DNA of 64,000 nt from Bacteroidia bacterium. Its GTDB lineage: Bacteria > Bacteroidota > Bacteroidia > Palsa-965. Location: the NCBI GenBank assembly GCA_023151315.1, contig JAKLJE010000006.1, forward strand, positions 111,206-175,205. Direction: 5' to 3'. The translations under genes were made by a program, and so were the position numbers. Numbering within the stretch: the first letter of the stretch is position 1; the number at the start of each line of letters is the position of its first letter. The notes under the pieces are model-generated. The model was given only the letters and a program-made list of their open reading frames with translations. It was not told the origin of the DNA and ran no database searches. Shown here one piece after another: positions 1-8,254 of this stretch.

Positions 1-747
1 TCGTTGTCGGCTTACGCTGTAAACAGGCAGGCGGTTTATATTGCAAAAGTTAATCTTTCAGGAAATGTACTCAGTTTGGATGTGCCTGTCACAAGTATGA
101 CGCCAAACGGTATTATACATTTGAGTGATGATGGCCTCGATGTAATGGCTAATGGGTCAATGTATATTTCAGGTTACCTGGAAGCACCGGCGGACTTCCA
201 AGGCATTATCCGTTCTGATACTGCCGGAGATATTTTTGTCGCGCGGTATGACAATGCAATGAATTGTATGTGGGCGCGAACACTGGGTGGTCCTGGTATA
301 GTTTATAGCGACTATTATCCGGATGGAGTGCGTGCTACGTCATGCAATAGTTGCATAGTCTCCGGCGGATTTTATGGAGATTTTCGGGTAGTACCCTTCC
401 AGTTTAACGCACAGCTCGTCAATTTTGATTTTTACGTATTCGAACTCTTTGCGGGTAACGGCGCTATATGGAATAGCGGCGTCTTAGTACCTGAGATGCA
501 GAAGACATCCTCTGTTTTAGTTTATCCGAATCCGGCAGCGGAAGTGATTATGTTCAGTTCAAAAACGCACGAGATACAGGAGGTGAAAATTTATAATGTT
601 ACCGGCGACTTGATTTACGCTGGTTACAATCCTTCCAATACAACAGTCTCCATTGAGCTTTCAGGACTACCTTCCGGAATCTATATGTACAATTTACTCT
701 TTAGCACCGGAGAAATTAACACCGGAAAGTTTATCCACGGGCTTTAG
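1..747 (+). CDS. T9SS-secreted protein, C-terminal part (5' end outside window)
   Basis: The reading frame is open from the first base, so the true start lies before the window; about 248 residues are visible. The first two thirds contain phrases typical of bacterial beta-propeller (SBBP-like) repeats, such as GDIFVARYDNAMNCMWARTLGG near residues 80-97. The last 75 residues are a type A T9SS sorting domain: YPNPAAEV, then VKIYNVTGDLIYAG, and a final SGIYMYNLLFSTGEINTGKF block. Such proteins cross the outer membrane through the type IX system, and the C-terminal domain is removed when the protein is released or anchored. The ligand or substrate cannot be inferred. It ends in TAG; 254 bases of non-coding sequence follow. 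Confidence 0.85.
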   Translation, partial: SLSAYAVNRQAVYIAKVNLSGNVLSLDVPVTSMTPNGIIHLSDDGLDVMANGSMYISGYLEAPADFQGIIRSDTAGDIFVARYDNAMNCMWARTLGGPGIVYSDYYPDGVRATSCNSCIVSGGFYGDFRVVPFQFNAQLVNFDFYVFELFAGNGAIWNSGVLVPEMQKTSSVLVYPNPAAEVIMFSSKTHEIQEVKIYNVTGDLIYAGYNPSNTTVSIELSGLPSGIYMYNLLFSTGEINTGKFIHGL

Positions 748-936
748 TACAATGCGGTAAATGATTGCAGAGGGTTACTTGATTCAATCTGCTGATCAGA
801 TCTGCCTCAGAGAAAAGCATCTGCGGAGAAACCATGATTCTGGTATAACTTCACTATTAAACACTAAACGACTTGGCGGCTGAAACATTGTAGTTCGCGC
901 GTGAAGGATTTGTGATTACCAACGGGTGATTTGATC

Positions 937-950
937 ACGATGTACATCGT
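937..950. promoter_or_regulatory. 14-bp perfect palindrome upstream of the membrane protein gene
   Basis: ACGATGTACATCGT is a perfect palindrome, 52 bases before the ATG at 1002. It could be an operator for a dimeric regulator. No second copy was noticed in the window. The rest of 748-1001 shows no gene. Confidence 0.3.
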
Positions 951-1001
951 TTGCAGTAGAAAGTCTTAATCGTATCTTCAGGTTATTAATTGCAATGACC
1001 G

Positions 1002-1727
1002 ATGAAGTCGTTTAATGCGCACATGTTCTCGCATCCGGATTTTCGGGTGAACGTAATTTCAGCCCTGCTGTTTGCGTTGAGTGCGCCGTTCAACAAGGAC
1101 ATGTTTCGCTTGATAGATCCGAACCAACCGAATATGGCAATGGCGGTATTCGGAGTGTGTCTGTTTCTGCTGACGATATGGATCAACTTTTCGCAGGCCG
1201 TGCATGTAAAGCAGATCAGCGGAAAAACGTATGAATCGGGTAACACGGTTGCAGGCGTACTGATTTTCCTTTCCATGTTTCAGTACTTCATGATCATCTA
1301 TTCATTTCCGAAGTACGCAGATTTGTCTGCTAGTGCAACTCATATTGTTTTGCCAACCCTATTCGGACTTGTATTGTTGTTGATGGGTTTTGAGATGTAT
1401 CTGTATTTCTCAGATCGCACTTCATTTCGGTGGATCATACAAGATGCCGCTATTTCCCGTAACGCATATATTTTTCTCGTGTGCTTCACCATCTGGTATG
1501 TGTGGGATATTCAAATGATCGCCGGTCCGGAGATGCACCGAAGCAGCAGGATGGATAAAATCATTGCTTACATCATTACATATACATTCACTGTTGTAAC
1601 GTTCAAGCGCTATTTCAAAATAGAGAACGTGAAACGAGCAACAGGATGGCCGCAACGCATTCTCAATTTTCTGAGTTTCGTTCTTGCGTATGTGGTGATG
1701 TTGTTTTCAGGTGGTGTGATCAAGTGA
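1002..1727 (+). CDS. Uncharacterised integral membrane protein
   Basis: This 241-residue protein is not recognised as a named family. It has about six hydrophobic stretches that look like membrane helices, roughly at residues 17-32, 45-63, 83-102, 115-136, 152-170, 185-205 and a last one near 222-240, linked by short charged loops. A basic loop follows VVTFKRYFKIENVKRATGW near residue 200. No catalytic motif or conserved signature stands out. ATG at 1002 is the first in-frame start and gives an acceptable cytoplasmic N terminus. It stands alone on the plus strand: the upstream gene ends 254 bases earlier and the next gene is convergent. An inner-membrane location is likely; function unknown. 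Confidence 0.7.
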   Translation: MKSFNAHMFSHPDFRVNVISALLFALSAPFNKDMFRLIDPNQPNMAMAVFGVCLFLLTIWINFSQAVHVKQISGKTYESGNTVAGVLIFLSMFQYFMIIYSFPKYADLSASATHIVLPTLFGLVLLLMGFEMYLYFSDRTSFRWIIQDAAISRNAYIFLVCFTIWYVWDIQMIAGPEMHRSSRMDKIIAYIITYTFTVVTFKRYFKIENVKRATGWPQRILNFLSFVLAYVVMLFSGGVIK

Positions 1728-1840
1728 TGTGGTTGGAATCGGGGATTTACAGACGGTAGACTTTAGACCCGGGTAAATCGTGCTGCACTATGTGAAACTT
1801 ATGCATTCCTATGTTACTACGTGTTTCAAGATGTGTAGTT

Positions 1841-1959
1841 CATAATTCATAATCCGCAATCCGCAATCCGCAATCCATAATCCGTAATCCACAATCCGTA
1901 ATCCGCAATTCGCAATCCGGAATCCGTAATTCGTAATCCGCAATAAATAATCCGCAATA
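1841..1959. repeat. Array of 17 degenerate heptanucleotides
   Basis: Seventeen 7-base units follow one another without an indel. On the plus strand each reads close to CGCAATC or CGTAATC (variants CATAATC, CACAATC, CGGAATC, CGCAATA). The array ends 8 bases from the stop codon of the reverse-strand lipoprotein gene, so in that gene's sense it is a run of GATTGCG/GATTACG units right behind the stop. It resembles the short tandemly repeated heptanucleotides described in cyanobacteria, but no function can be read from it. Confidence 0.85.
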
Positions 1960-1967
1960 AAAAAGTT

Positions 1968-2798
1968 CTAACGCATCGTTCCCATTTTAGCACCCGGTAG
2001 AATGGATCTCATAACCGAGCTTACAATACTCACCTTATTGAGGTATTCAAATTCATCCCGCACCTGACTTTCATTCATTACTTCTGAAGTAGTTTGCGTG
2101 TTGTATTTACGTGTGAATACCTGCGCTCCTTCTGCTGAAACCTGCTTTACGCCGCAAACTTTTTTCGTCGTGCGATCGTAGAGCATTACCCGGGCTTCCA
2201 TAGTTGCCGGCACCAGTGTTTGTGCGTGATAGTCCAGAGAGCCTGGATCGAACGACACATAGTGAACTACAACGATGTAGCGCATCTTTTGCAGTTGATT
2301 CGCCACCATCAGTGATCGTGCGTAAGAGGAGATACTTTCAACTCCGTTCGCGTCAGCCGGTTCTCCGTATTTTCGTGCAGGAGAACCTTTGGCAAGTTCC
2401 ATCAGATCGAGATAACTGTCGCTCTCAAAGTAATCTTTCTTCATTCCCTTTGGTAAAGCTCCGCCTTTTGCAGTTGTTGAAATGTACATGGCATTAAACT
2501 GCGGATCCGGCTTTCGTTGCGGAACGGAATTATCTTGCATCAAGGGTATAAACCAGAGATGATCGGGAAGATCCACGAATGTATCTGTAACAGCCATTGC
2601 CGGCATTGAATCAAGCAGCGTGTTGATTTCCGCATTCAAATCGTTGAGGCTCGCTTGCGCTTTCACAATTTCCGTTTCAAAAGCGGATTTGGCTTTGGTG
2701 CGTGCATCTTCCAACTTTTCTACAGGTGAACTGCAGGACGCAAGAATTAATGTAACGCTGAAAAGGAAAAGCGAAGTGTGTTGGCGAATTGATTTAAT
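1968..2798 (-). CDS. Putative lipoprotein; no ATG, likely AUU start
   Basis: The conservative reading starts at TTG (2712-2714) and gives 248 residues, but the frame stays open upstream and encodes a lipoprotein signal: basic SIRQHTS, hydrophobic LFLFSVTLI, then lipobox LASC with the cysteine codon at 2733-2735. No ATG, GTG or TTG precedes it before an in-frame TGA. ATT at 2796-2798 would give MKSIRQHTSLFLFSV, a textbook N terminus. A promoter-like TATATTTA lies 31 bases upstream on the same strand (2829-2836). The mature part begins with an amphipathic alpha-helical stretch and continues into a 200-residue domain I do not recognise. It probably sits on the periplasmic side of a membrane. A point error at ATG is the alternative to a real AUU start. 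Confidence 0.6.
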   Translation of the reverse strand: MKSIRQHTSLFLFSVTLILASCSSPVEKLEDARTKAKSAFETEIVKAQASLNDLNAEINTLLDSMPAMAVTDTFVDLPDHLWFIPLMQDNSVPQRKPDPQFNAMYISTTAKGGALPKGMKKDYFESDSYLDLMELAKGSPARKYGEPADANGVESISSYARSLMVANQLQKMRYIVVVHYVSFDPGSLDYHAQTLVPATMEARVMLYDRTTKKVCGVKQVSAEGAQVFTRKYNTQTTSEVMNESQVRDEFEYLNKVSIVSSVMRSILPGAKMGTMR

Positions 2799-2851
2799 AA
2801 GTGTGTTGAGTAAATCAATCTCTTTGGTTAAATATAGTCAAATTGTGAAAC

Positions 2852-2879
2852 TTTTATGCGCACCCTTCTGAGCATAAAA
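2852..2879. promoter_or_regulatory. Inverted repeat between divergent genes
   Basis: TTTTATGC and GCATAAAA are separated by 12 bases, in the intergenic region between the reverse-strand lipoprotein gene and the forward T9SS gene at 3058. The half-site resembles that of the palindrome at 8171-8188. It could be an operator or an RNA hairpin. Nothing else was found in 2799-3057 except a promoter-like TATATTTA at 3008-3015. Confidence 0.3.
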
Positions 2880-3057
2880 CTTGGAAGGGAGACATCATGA
2901 GTTACACAGATTTATCTGTGAGTGGAGCACCTGGATTTCGTTCAACAATTTTCGGACTTAAGGTGTTTCTGATTAATGCATTGGTAATTGCGGAGTCAGG
3001 TTTTCGGTATATTTATAGTACAGAAACTACTATACTAGTTACGAAAACCGATCGGGA

Positions 3058-6000
3058 ATGTCAAGGTTGACCAAGAGCACACTTTATCAATTCAGGATTA
3101 CCGCAATTATTTGTTTCCTGTTTCTTTCCGTTTCTATGCTTGCGCAGAATGTACAATCATCCGGTACTGGCTTTTTATTCAATTCAGGACAGATACTCAC
3201 TCCTGATGGAAATCCGGTTCCGCATGTGCACTATTCAGGCATGACAAAAGGAATGAAAGTTTATTTGCGCGCAGACGGTTTCAGTTATGAGTTTCTGGGT
3301 GGCGCCGATTCAATAGTTGAATCGCATCGCATAGATTTTTTCTGGAAAGATGCACGGCAGTGTACGGGTGTAGCTTCTGACAAGAGCGAGGAAACAGTAT
3401 CAGTAATTAATTCTTCAGGTACATTTTCCGGATTATCATATTCACAAGAGATTACATATTACGGAGTTTACGAAGGAATAGATGTTCGTTACAGACTCGA
3501 TGAGAACGGATTTAAGTATGATTTTATAGTTAGTCCGCATGCGGATCCTTCGCAGATATCAATGATCATCAAGGGCGGAACTTCATGTAAGTTAACCTCA
3601 GAAGGAAGTATTGAAATAGGAACAAGGTTCGGTCGCTTTGAAGAGCAAATACCCTACAGTTATTATTACGTGAATGAGCAATTAACGACTGCATACATAT
3701 TCTTTGTGGAGAAAGGAGCAGGGGAGTTCGGAGTTGAATCAGCGAAGTGGCCTTACGGTTATGAAGTAACTATTGATCCGTATCCTGTAAGAAGTTGGGC
3801 TACTTTTTATGGCGGAACTCTGGCGGATCGTATTAACGGTGTTGTTGAAACGACTGGAGGGAAAGTTTTTGTAGTGGGGCTGGCTAATTCAACAGCAAAC
3901 ATTGCAACCGTTGGTTCGTATCAGCAAACGTACAGCGCGGGTCAGGATGCATTCATTGCTGCGTTTGATGCAGGCGGTTCACGATTGTGGGCTACTTATT
4001 ACGGTGGTTCGGCACTTGACATTGGTAATGGTATTACACAGTTGACCGACGGAAATTTAGCAGTGCTCATCAATAGCTCCTCGACCGGATTGGCGACGCC
4101 GGGTACGCATCAGTTGAACCTGGCAGGATGTAATGATGTAATCGTTGCTTGCTTTGATACATTGGGTACACGTTTGTGGGCAACATACTACGGCGGAACG
4201 AATTGTGAGAATCCTTATGTGATTACAGCTACACCCAATGCAGGTTTTGTTGTTGTTGGTCAAACCGGTTCAGCAAGTGGTATTGTTACGAGTGGAGCTT
4301 TTCAACCAACTCTGTCCGGCAATCCGAATGGTTTTATTGCAAAGTTCAGCGCGGGCGGAATCTTGAGTTGGGGAACATATTGTTCCGGAAACAGTACTGG
4401 TGTATTATACAATGTGTGCACCGATAATGCGAATAACATCTACGTAGCCGGTTATACCGGTTCAACTACAGGAATTGCAACACCGGGCGCATACGAAACA
4501 ACAATCACCGCAGGAGTAGATGCGTTCCTGATGAAGTTCAATTCTTCAGGGCAGAGAATCTGGGGAACTTACATTGGAGGTAACGATTCGGACTATGGAT
4601 ATGCAATTGCGTTTAACCCGAATAACAACACTGTTGCCATCGGAGGTTCTACAATGTCAACGAACAGTTTGAGCACAGCAAACGCATATCAAACCACACA
4701 CAATGGAGGAATTTACGATGCTTGGATGGCAACTTTCGATACCAGCGGAGTAAACTATTATGTTACATATTACGGAGGCAACGGATCGGAAAATTTCAAG
4801 CACATATGTCCCGTAGCGAATGAGTTTTATGCAATGGGAAATACTGCAACTTCAGGTTTGCCTGCTTCGAACGGAATACAGACAACTTATGGTGGTGGTG
4901 TTGAGGATGGTTTGATAACGACATTCAATTCATCAGGATCGCTGACTTGGATGACATATTACGGAGGAAACGGCAGCGACGTTTTTACCTATGCCGTATC
5001 TCTTAACAACAGTGTGATGTATGCTGCCGGATACACGTTGTCAACCAATAGCACTGCAATTGCGACGGCAGGAGCACATCAGACATCAACAGGTGGAGCA
5101 ACGGATGGTTTTCTTTTGAAGATGTTACTTCCTGCACCTTTTACATCTTCCTTATCAGCCGGAACGATTCCTTGCAATGGTGGAACGGCGCAGGTTGTTA
5201 TTTCCGCCAGCGGAGGAACAGCACCATACACCGGAACCGGATCATTCAACTTAGCAGCGGGAACTTATACATTTTATGTAAGCGATGCAGCTGCTGCTGT
5301 GGATACAATTGTTGTGACACTCACGCAACCTCCAGTGTTGGTTGTTACTTCAGGTTCAACGCCGATTCTCTGTAACGGAGGGTCTTCGTCTGTGAGCATC
5401 AATGCAAGCGGAGGAACAGGTCCGTATGCAGGCACGGGCAGTTTCATCCGGACATCAGGTACTTACCAATTCATTGTTACTGATGCTAACGGGTGTTCAG
5501 CAACAACGACGGTTACGATTACAGAACCTGCGGCTTTAGTGGCTTCTGTTTCTCCGCTTCCTCTCATTCCTTGCTATGGTGATTCCGTAATACTGAACAT
5601 CAATGCATCAGGTGGTGTTTCTCCCTATTCTGGCACCGGAACGGATTCCGTTACCGCCGGAGCATACACATATGTTATAACTGATGTGAACGGGTGCGCA
5701 GATACTGTTTCTGTTTCACTCACTCAGCCATCTGTATTATCTGGTGCAGCTTCAGTTACAGATGTGTTGTGTGCAGGAACAACAACGGGAATAATTGATT
5801 ATACGTTAACAGGTGGCATCGCTCCGTATAATTTCAGTTGGAACGGTGGTACTTATGTAACCGAAGATGTATCAGGTGCAGCAGCCGGAACATACGTGTT
5901 GCTTGCAACAGACAGTAACGGATGTGTTTATCGAGATACAGCAATTATTGCACAGCCAGGTGTTCTCAACGTTTCGCTGGTAGCTTCAAATAATCCATCT

Positions 6001-6675
6001 TCATGCGGAGTAAATGACGGCACCATTGATATTTCAGTTGCAGGAGGTACACCAGGTTACATTTTTGCATGGAGTAATACCGCAACAACCGAAGATATCA
6101 GTGGTCTTTTTGCCGGATCATATTCATGTACAGTAACTGATGCAAACGGATGTACTGAGATTGTAAGTGTTGCACTCAATGATCCGAATGCGCCTTCGGT
6201 TTTGCTGCAACTCACATCGGACACATTATGTAACACTGATAACCCTGTGCAACTTACCGGACTTCCTGCAGGAGGTATTTTTACGGGTCCTTTTGTAACA
6301 GGAAATTATTTTGATCCGGTTGCTGCGGGAGTAGGAACGCACATTATAGCGTATACCTATACGGATTCGCTCGGATGTACGGGTTCTGCTTCAGACTCTG
6401 CACTTGTGGATATCTGTCTTGAAGTTCCACAGATCAGCAACGGATTCTTTGAATTGTATCCGAACCCTGCCAATGAAATTGTAACGATTGAGATGTCGGA
6501 TAACACTTCTGATTTCCGTTGGGTATTGTTTAATTCGATAGGTGAGGCAGTAGCATTCGGTAACGTTGCAGGCAACAAATTCGGTTTGGATATAGGCACG
6601 TACGAAGCGGGAATCTATTTCGTGCTGGTCAGCAACCACACAGATAGCAGTACAAAATCATTTATCAAACAATAG
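3058..6675 (+). CDS. Large T9SS-secreted SBBP/SprB repeat protein
   Basis: This 1205-residue exported protein starts with a signal peptide (ITAIICFLFLSVSMLAQ, residues 13-30). Residues about 35-245 form an N-terminal domain common in front of SBBP repeats (GTGFLFNSGQ, YYGVYEGIDVRYRLDENGFKYDF). Residues about 245-690 are SBBP beta-propeller repeats marked by WATYYGGS, WGTYIGGND and similar, with a repeat of roughly 55-60 residues. Residues about 695-1010 hold five SprB-type repeats (ILCNGG, ASGGTGPY, VTDANGC, TEP). A PKD-like module with YTYTDSLGCTGSA follows near 1050-1110, and the last 75 residues are a type A sorting domain (YPNPANEI, GIYFVLV). Expected at the cell surface or outside, as an adhesin or structural protein. 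The start codon is ATG with no evident Shine-Dalgarno. Confidence 0.92.
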   Translation: MSRLTKSTLYQFRITAIICFLFLSVSMLAQNVQSSGTGFLFNSGQILTPDGNPVPHVHYSGMTKGMKVYLRADGFSYEFLGGADSIVESHRIDFFWKDARQCTGVASDKSEETVSVINSSGTFSGLSYSQEITYYGVYEGIDVRYRLDENGFKYDFIVSPHADPSQISMIIKGGTSCKLTSEGSIEIGTRFGRFEEQIPYSYYYVNEQLTTAYIFFVEKGAGEFGVESAKWPYGYEVTIDPYPVRSWATFYGGTLADRINGVVETTGGKVFVVGLANSTANIATVGSYQQTYSAGQDAFIAAFDAGGSRLWATYYGGSALDIGNGITQLTDGNLAVLINSSSTGLATPGTHQLNLAGCNDVIVACFDTLGTRLWATYYGGTNCENPYVITATPNAGFVVVGQTGSASGIVTSGAFQPTLSGNPNGFIAKFSAGGILSWGTYCSGNSTGVLYNVCTDNANNIYVAGYTGSTTGIATPGAYETTITAGVDAFLMKFNSSGQRIWGTYIGGNDSDYGYAIAFNPNNNTVAIGGSTMSTNSLSTANAYQTTHNGGIYDAWMATFDTSGVNYYVTYYGGNGSENFKHICPVANEFYAMGNTATSGLPASNGIQTTYGGGVEDGLITTFNSSGSLTWMTYYGGNGSDVFTYAVSLNNSVMYAAGYTLSTNSTAIATAGAHQTSTGGATDGFLLKMLLPAPFTSSLSAGTIPCNGGTAQVVISASGGTAPYTGTGSFNLAAGTYTFYVSDAAAAVDTIVVTLTQPPVLVVTSGSTPILCNGGSSSVSINASGGTGPYAGTGSFIRTSGTYQFIVTDANGCSATTTVTITEPAALVASVSPLPLIPCYGDSVILNINASGGVSPYSGTGTDSVTAGAYTYVITDVNGCADTVSVSLTQPSVLSGAASVTDVLCAGTTTGIIDYTLTGGIAPYNFSWNGGTYVTEDVSGAAAGTYVLLATDSNGCVYRDTAIIAQPGVLNVSLVASNNPSSCGVNDGTIDISVAGGTPGYIFAWSNTATTEDISGLFAGSYSCTVTDANGCTEIVSVALNDPNAPSVLLQLTSDTLCNTDNPVQLTGLPAGGIFTGPFVTGNYFDPVAAGVGTHIIAYTYTDSLGCTGSASDSALVDICLEVPQISNGFFELYPNPANEIVTIEMSDNTSDFRWVLFNSIGEAVAFGNVAGNKFGLDIGTYEAGIYFVLVSNHTDSSTKSFIKQ

Positions 6676-6699
6676 AAAGATAGAATCGTTTCTTTTCTC

Positions 6700-8154
6700 T
6701 CACACCAGCTCGAGCAACTTCAACGCTCTCTTGTAGTGTTGCATCACTTCGGTTGATTTTGTTGCTTTCATTTTCACAACGATTCTTTTTTTCAGATCTG
6801 CAACACGACTTCGCGGACTTGCCGGATTGAGTTTAAGCAGTTCGGAATATTCCGGCAAACCAAAGCGATCAAAGATTCCTTCCATACCCGGACGTCGCAT
6901 GATGCGCGCGGCCTGATGGAATCTTCTAAGCATATAAAGAAACACCGCTTTTGTTGCATAGGCATCGGCGACACCTTTACCGCCTGATTTCATTTCAGAA
7001 CGAATGTACTCGTCCAGTTTTTTAATCATGAATTCAGGATCCGGACAGGCAATCTTATCAAAGCAATACGTATAGAGCATGGCCAGCGTTGCATAGGCAG
7101 CCAGTCGTTTATTGTCTTCTTTCTGCTGACGATGAAAATCAATCAACTGCTCTGAAACTTTAATTGCCATCTCATAGCGTCCGGTTCCGGCAGCAACTGT
7201 TATCATATTGATAAATAAACTGTCGGTTCTTCTTACGCGTATTCCCGGCGTCTGTTCTGCAATATTGAATGCGCTGTGAATATGCTGATATGCTGTTTCT
7301 GCATCACCGGCTGAGAAGGAAAGAATGCCGCGTATCATCCGGATGTTATACAAAACAATTTCGCGATAATAGTTTTCATAATTCACACAAGGCAGATGAC
7401 GGTGTTTTTTGTAGATCGCCTCAACACTATCTACAGCTTTCTGAATCTGCTCCGGATTATTTCCGGGACCTCCGCTGCCAATGGTCATTTCAACAAATGC
7501 CAGATAGTATCGGAAGCGCGGCCAGGCTTTGCGGTGTGCTGTCAGATTGCGCAATTCATTCATGCATTCCTGACACTCTGAAAATCGTCTTTCCGAATTC
7601 AACGCATACATACGACGATGCAGTGCGTGTGCTTTCTGCAGATCGTGATTGAGAGCTATAGCTTCATCAAACTGATCCTGCATTGAAATCTGATCACGTT
7701 TGTCGTTAAGGGCTTGACGGCAATAAATCAAACCGCTCCATGCGAGATGTAACAATTCAAATACATTCTTTTCCTCACATTCTTTGATCAGTGATGTAAA
7801 TCCTTTTGCAGCGAGATGAAAGTGATTTGCATTCATCTTGTCGCGACAGTCGTAGTACCGTTGTTCAAGCGGAAACAGATTACTGACCGTTCGTGATTCT
7901 GCAGAACGATCGAGTATGGAATCCAACATCTTTTGTCGCAGCTTGAAAAATCGATTCTGCCGGACCTGAAATGAAACCTGCTTTTCAGGATAAACGCCGT
8001 TGACAATTTCCGCCATTGAAAACGACTTCCCCTCATGTGAGGAAAGAAAGGAGATCAGTTTCAATGCGCGAGGTGCCTCTGAAAAGTGACTTCTTAATGC
8101 TTTCTTCTCGGCCGGGGAAAGCCGGTCGTATTTTTCCGCAAGGACTTGATTCAT
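6700..8154 (-). CDS. TPR-like helical protein with possible N-terminal winged helix
   Basis: This 484-residue cytoplasmic protein has no signal peptide or membrane segment. Residues about 25-85 (ALKLISFLSSHEGKSFSMAE, then FQVRQNRFFKLRQKMLDSI) look like a winged-helix fold. From about residue 100 on, the sequence is helical with TPR-like spacing (AAKGFTSLIKECEEKNV, AYQHIHSAFNIAEQTPG, AIKVSEQLIDFHRQQKEDN). The last 60 residues are basic. The combination suggests a DNA-binding or protein-scaffold regulator, but no named family was recognised. It is transcribed away from the CUB-array gene at 8255; the shared intergenic region contains an 18-bp palindrome, which makes autoregulation or regulation of the neighbour an attractive inference. 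Its 3' end converges on the preceding T9SS gene, 24 bases away. Confidence 0.75.
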   Translation of the reverse strand: MNQVLAEKYDRLSPAEKKALRSHFSEAPRALKLISFLSSHEGKSFSMAEIVNGVYPEKQVSFQVRQNRFFKLRQKMLDSILDRSAESRTVSNLFPLEQRYYDCRDKMNANHFHLAAKGFTSLIKECEEKNVFELLHLAWSGLIYCRQALNDKRDQISMQDQFDEAIALNHDLQKAHALHRRMYALNSERRFSECQECMNELRNLTAHRKAWPRFRYYLAFVEMTIGSGGPGNNPEQIQKAVDSVEAIYKKHRHLPCVNYENYYREIVLYNIRMIRGILSFSAGDAETAYQHIHSAFNIAEQTPGIRVRRTDSLFINMITVAAGTGRYEMAIKVSEQLIDFHRQQKEDNKRLAAYATLAMLYTYCFDKIACPDPEFMIKKLDEYIRSEMKSGGKGVADAYATKAVFLYMLRRFHQAARIMRRPGMEGIFDRFGLPEYSELLKLNPASPRSRVADLKKRIVVKMKATKSTEVMQHYKRALKLLELV

Positions 8155-8170
8155 GTGTTAAATATAAACC

Positions 8171-8188
8171 TTTTATGAGCTCATAAAA
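8171..8188. promoter_or_regulatory. 18-bp perfect palindrome in a divergent promoter region
   Basis: TTTTATGAGCTCATAAAA is a perfect palindrome 17 bases upstream of the reverse-strand TPR gene and 67 bases upstream of the CUB gene. Its position between two divergent starts fits an operator for a dimeric DNA-binding protein. Confidence 0.45.
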
Positions 8189-8225
8189 ACCTGCTTGCGG
8201 GCAATTATCGGGGAAGTCTTGGCTT

Positions 8226-8233
8226 TACCTTTG
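8226..8233 (+). promoter_or_regulatory. Bacteroidota -7 promoter box (TACCTTTG)
   Basis: TACCTTTG matches the TAnnTTTG consensus and ends 21 bases before the ATG at 8255. No TTG is found at the usual 19-21 base distance upstream, so the -33 element is weak or replaced by a regulator. Confidence 0.5.
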
Positions 8234-8254
8234 TATTGTGATTAGTAAAAAGAT

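Noticed and set aside
1841..1959. CRISPR-like array
   Set aside because: The units are 7 bases with no spacers and no cas genes; it is a simple heptanucleotide array.
6700..8154. Defence-system or phage regulator
   Set aside because: The winged-helix plus TPR layout is only suggestive, and no nuclease, methylase or phage gene is nearby.
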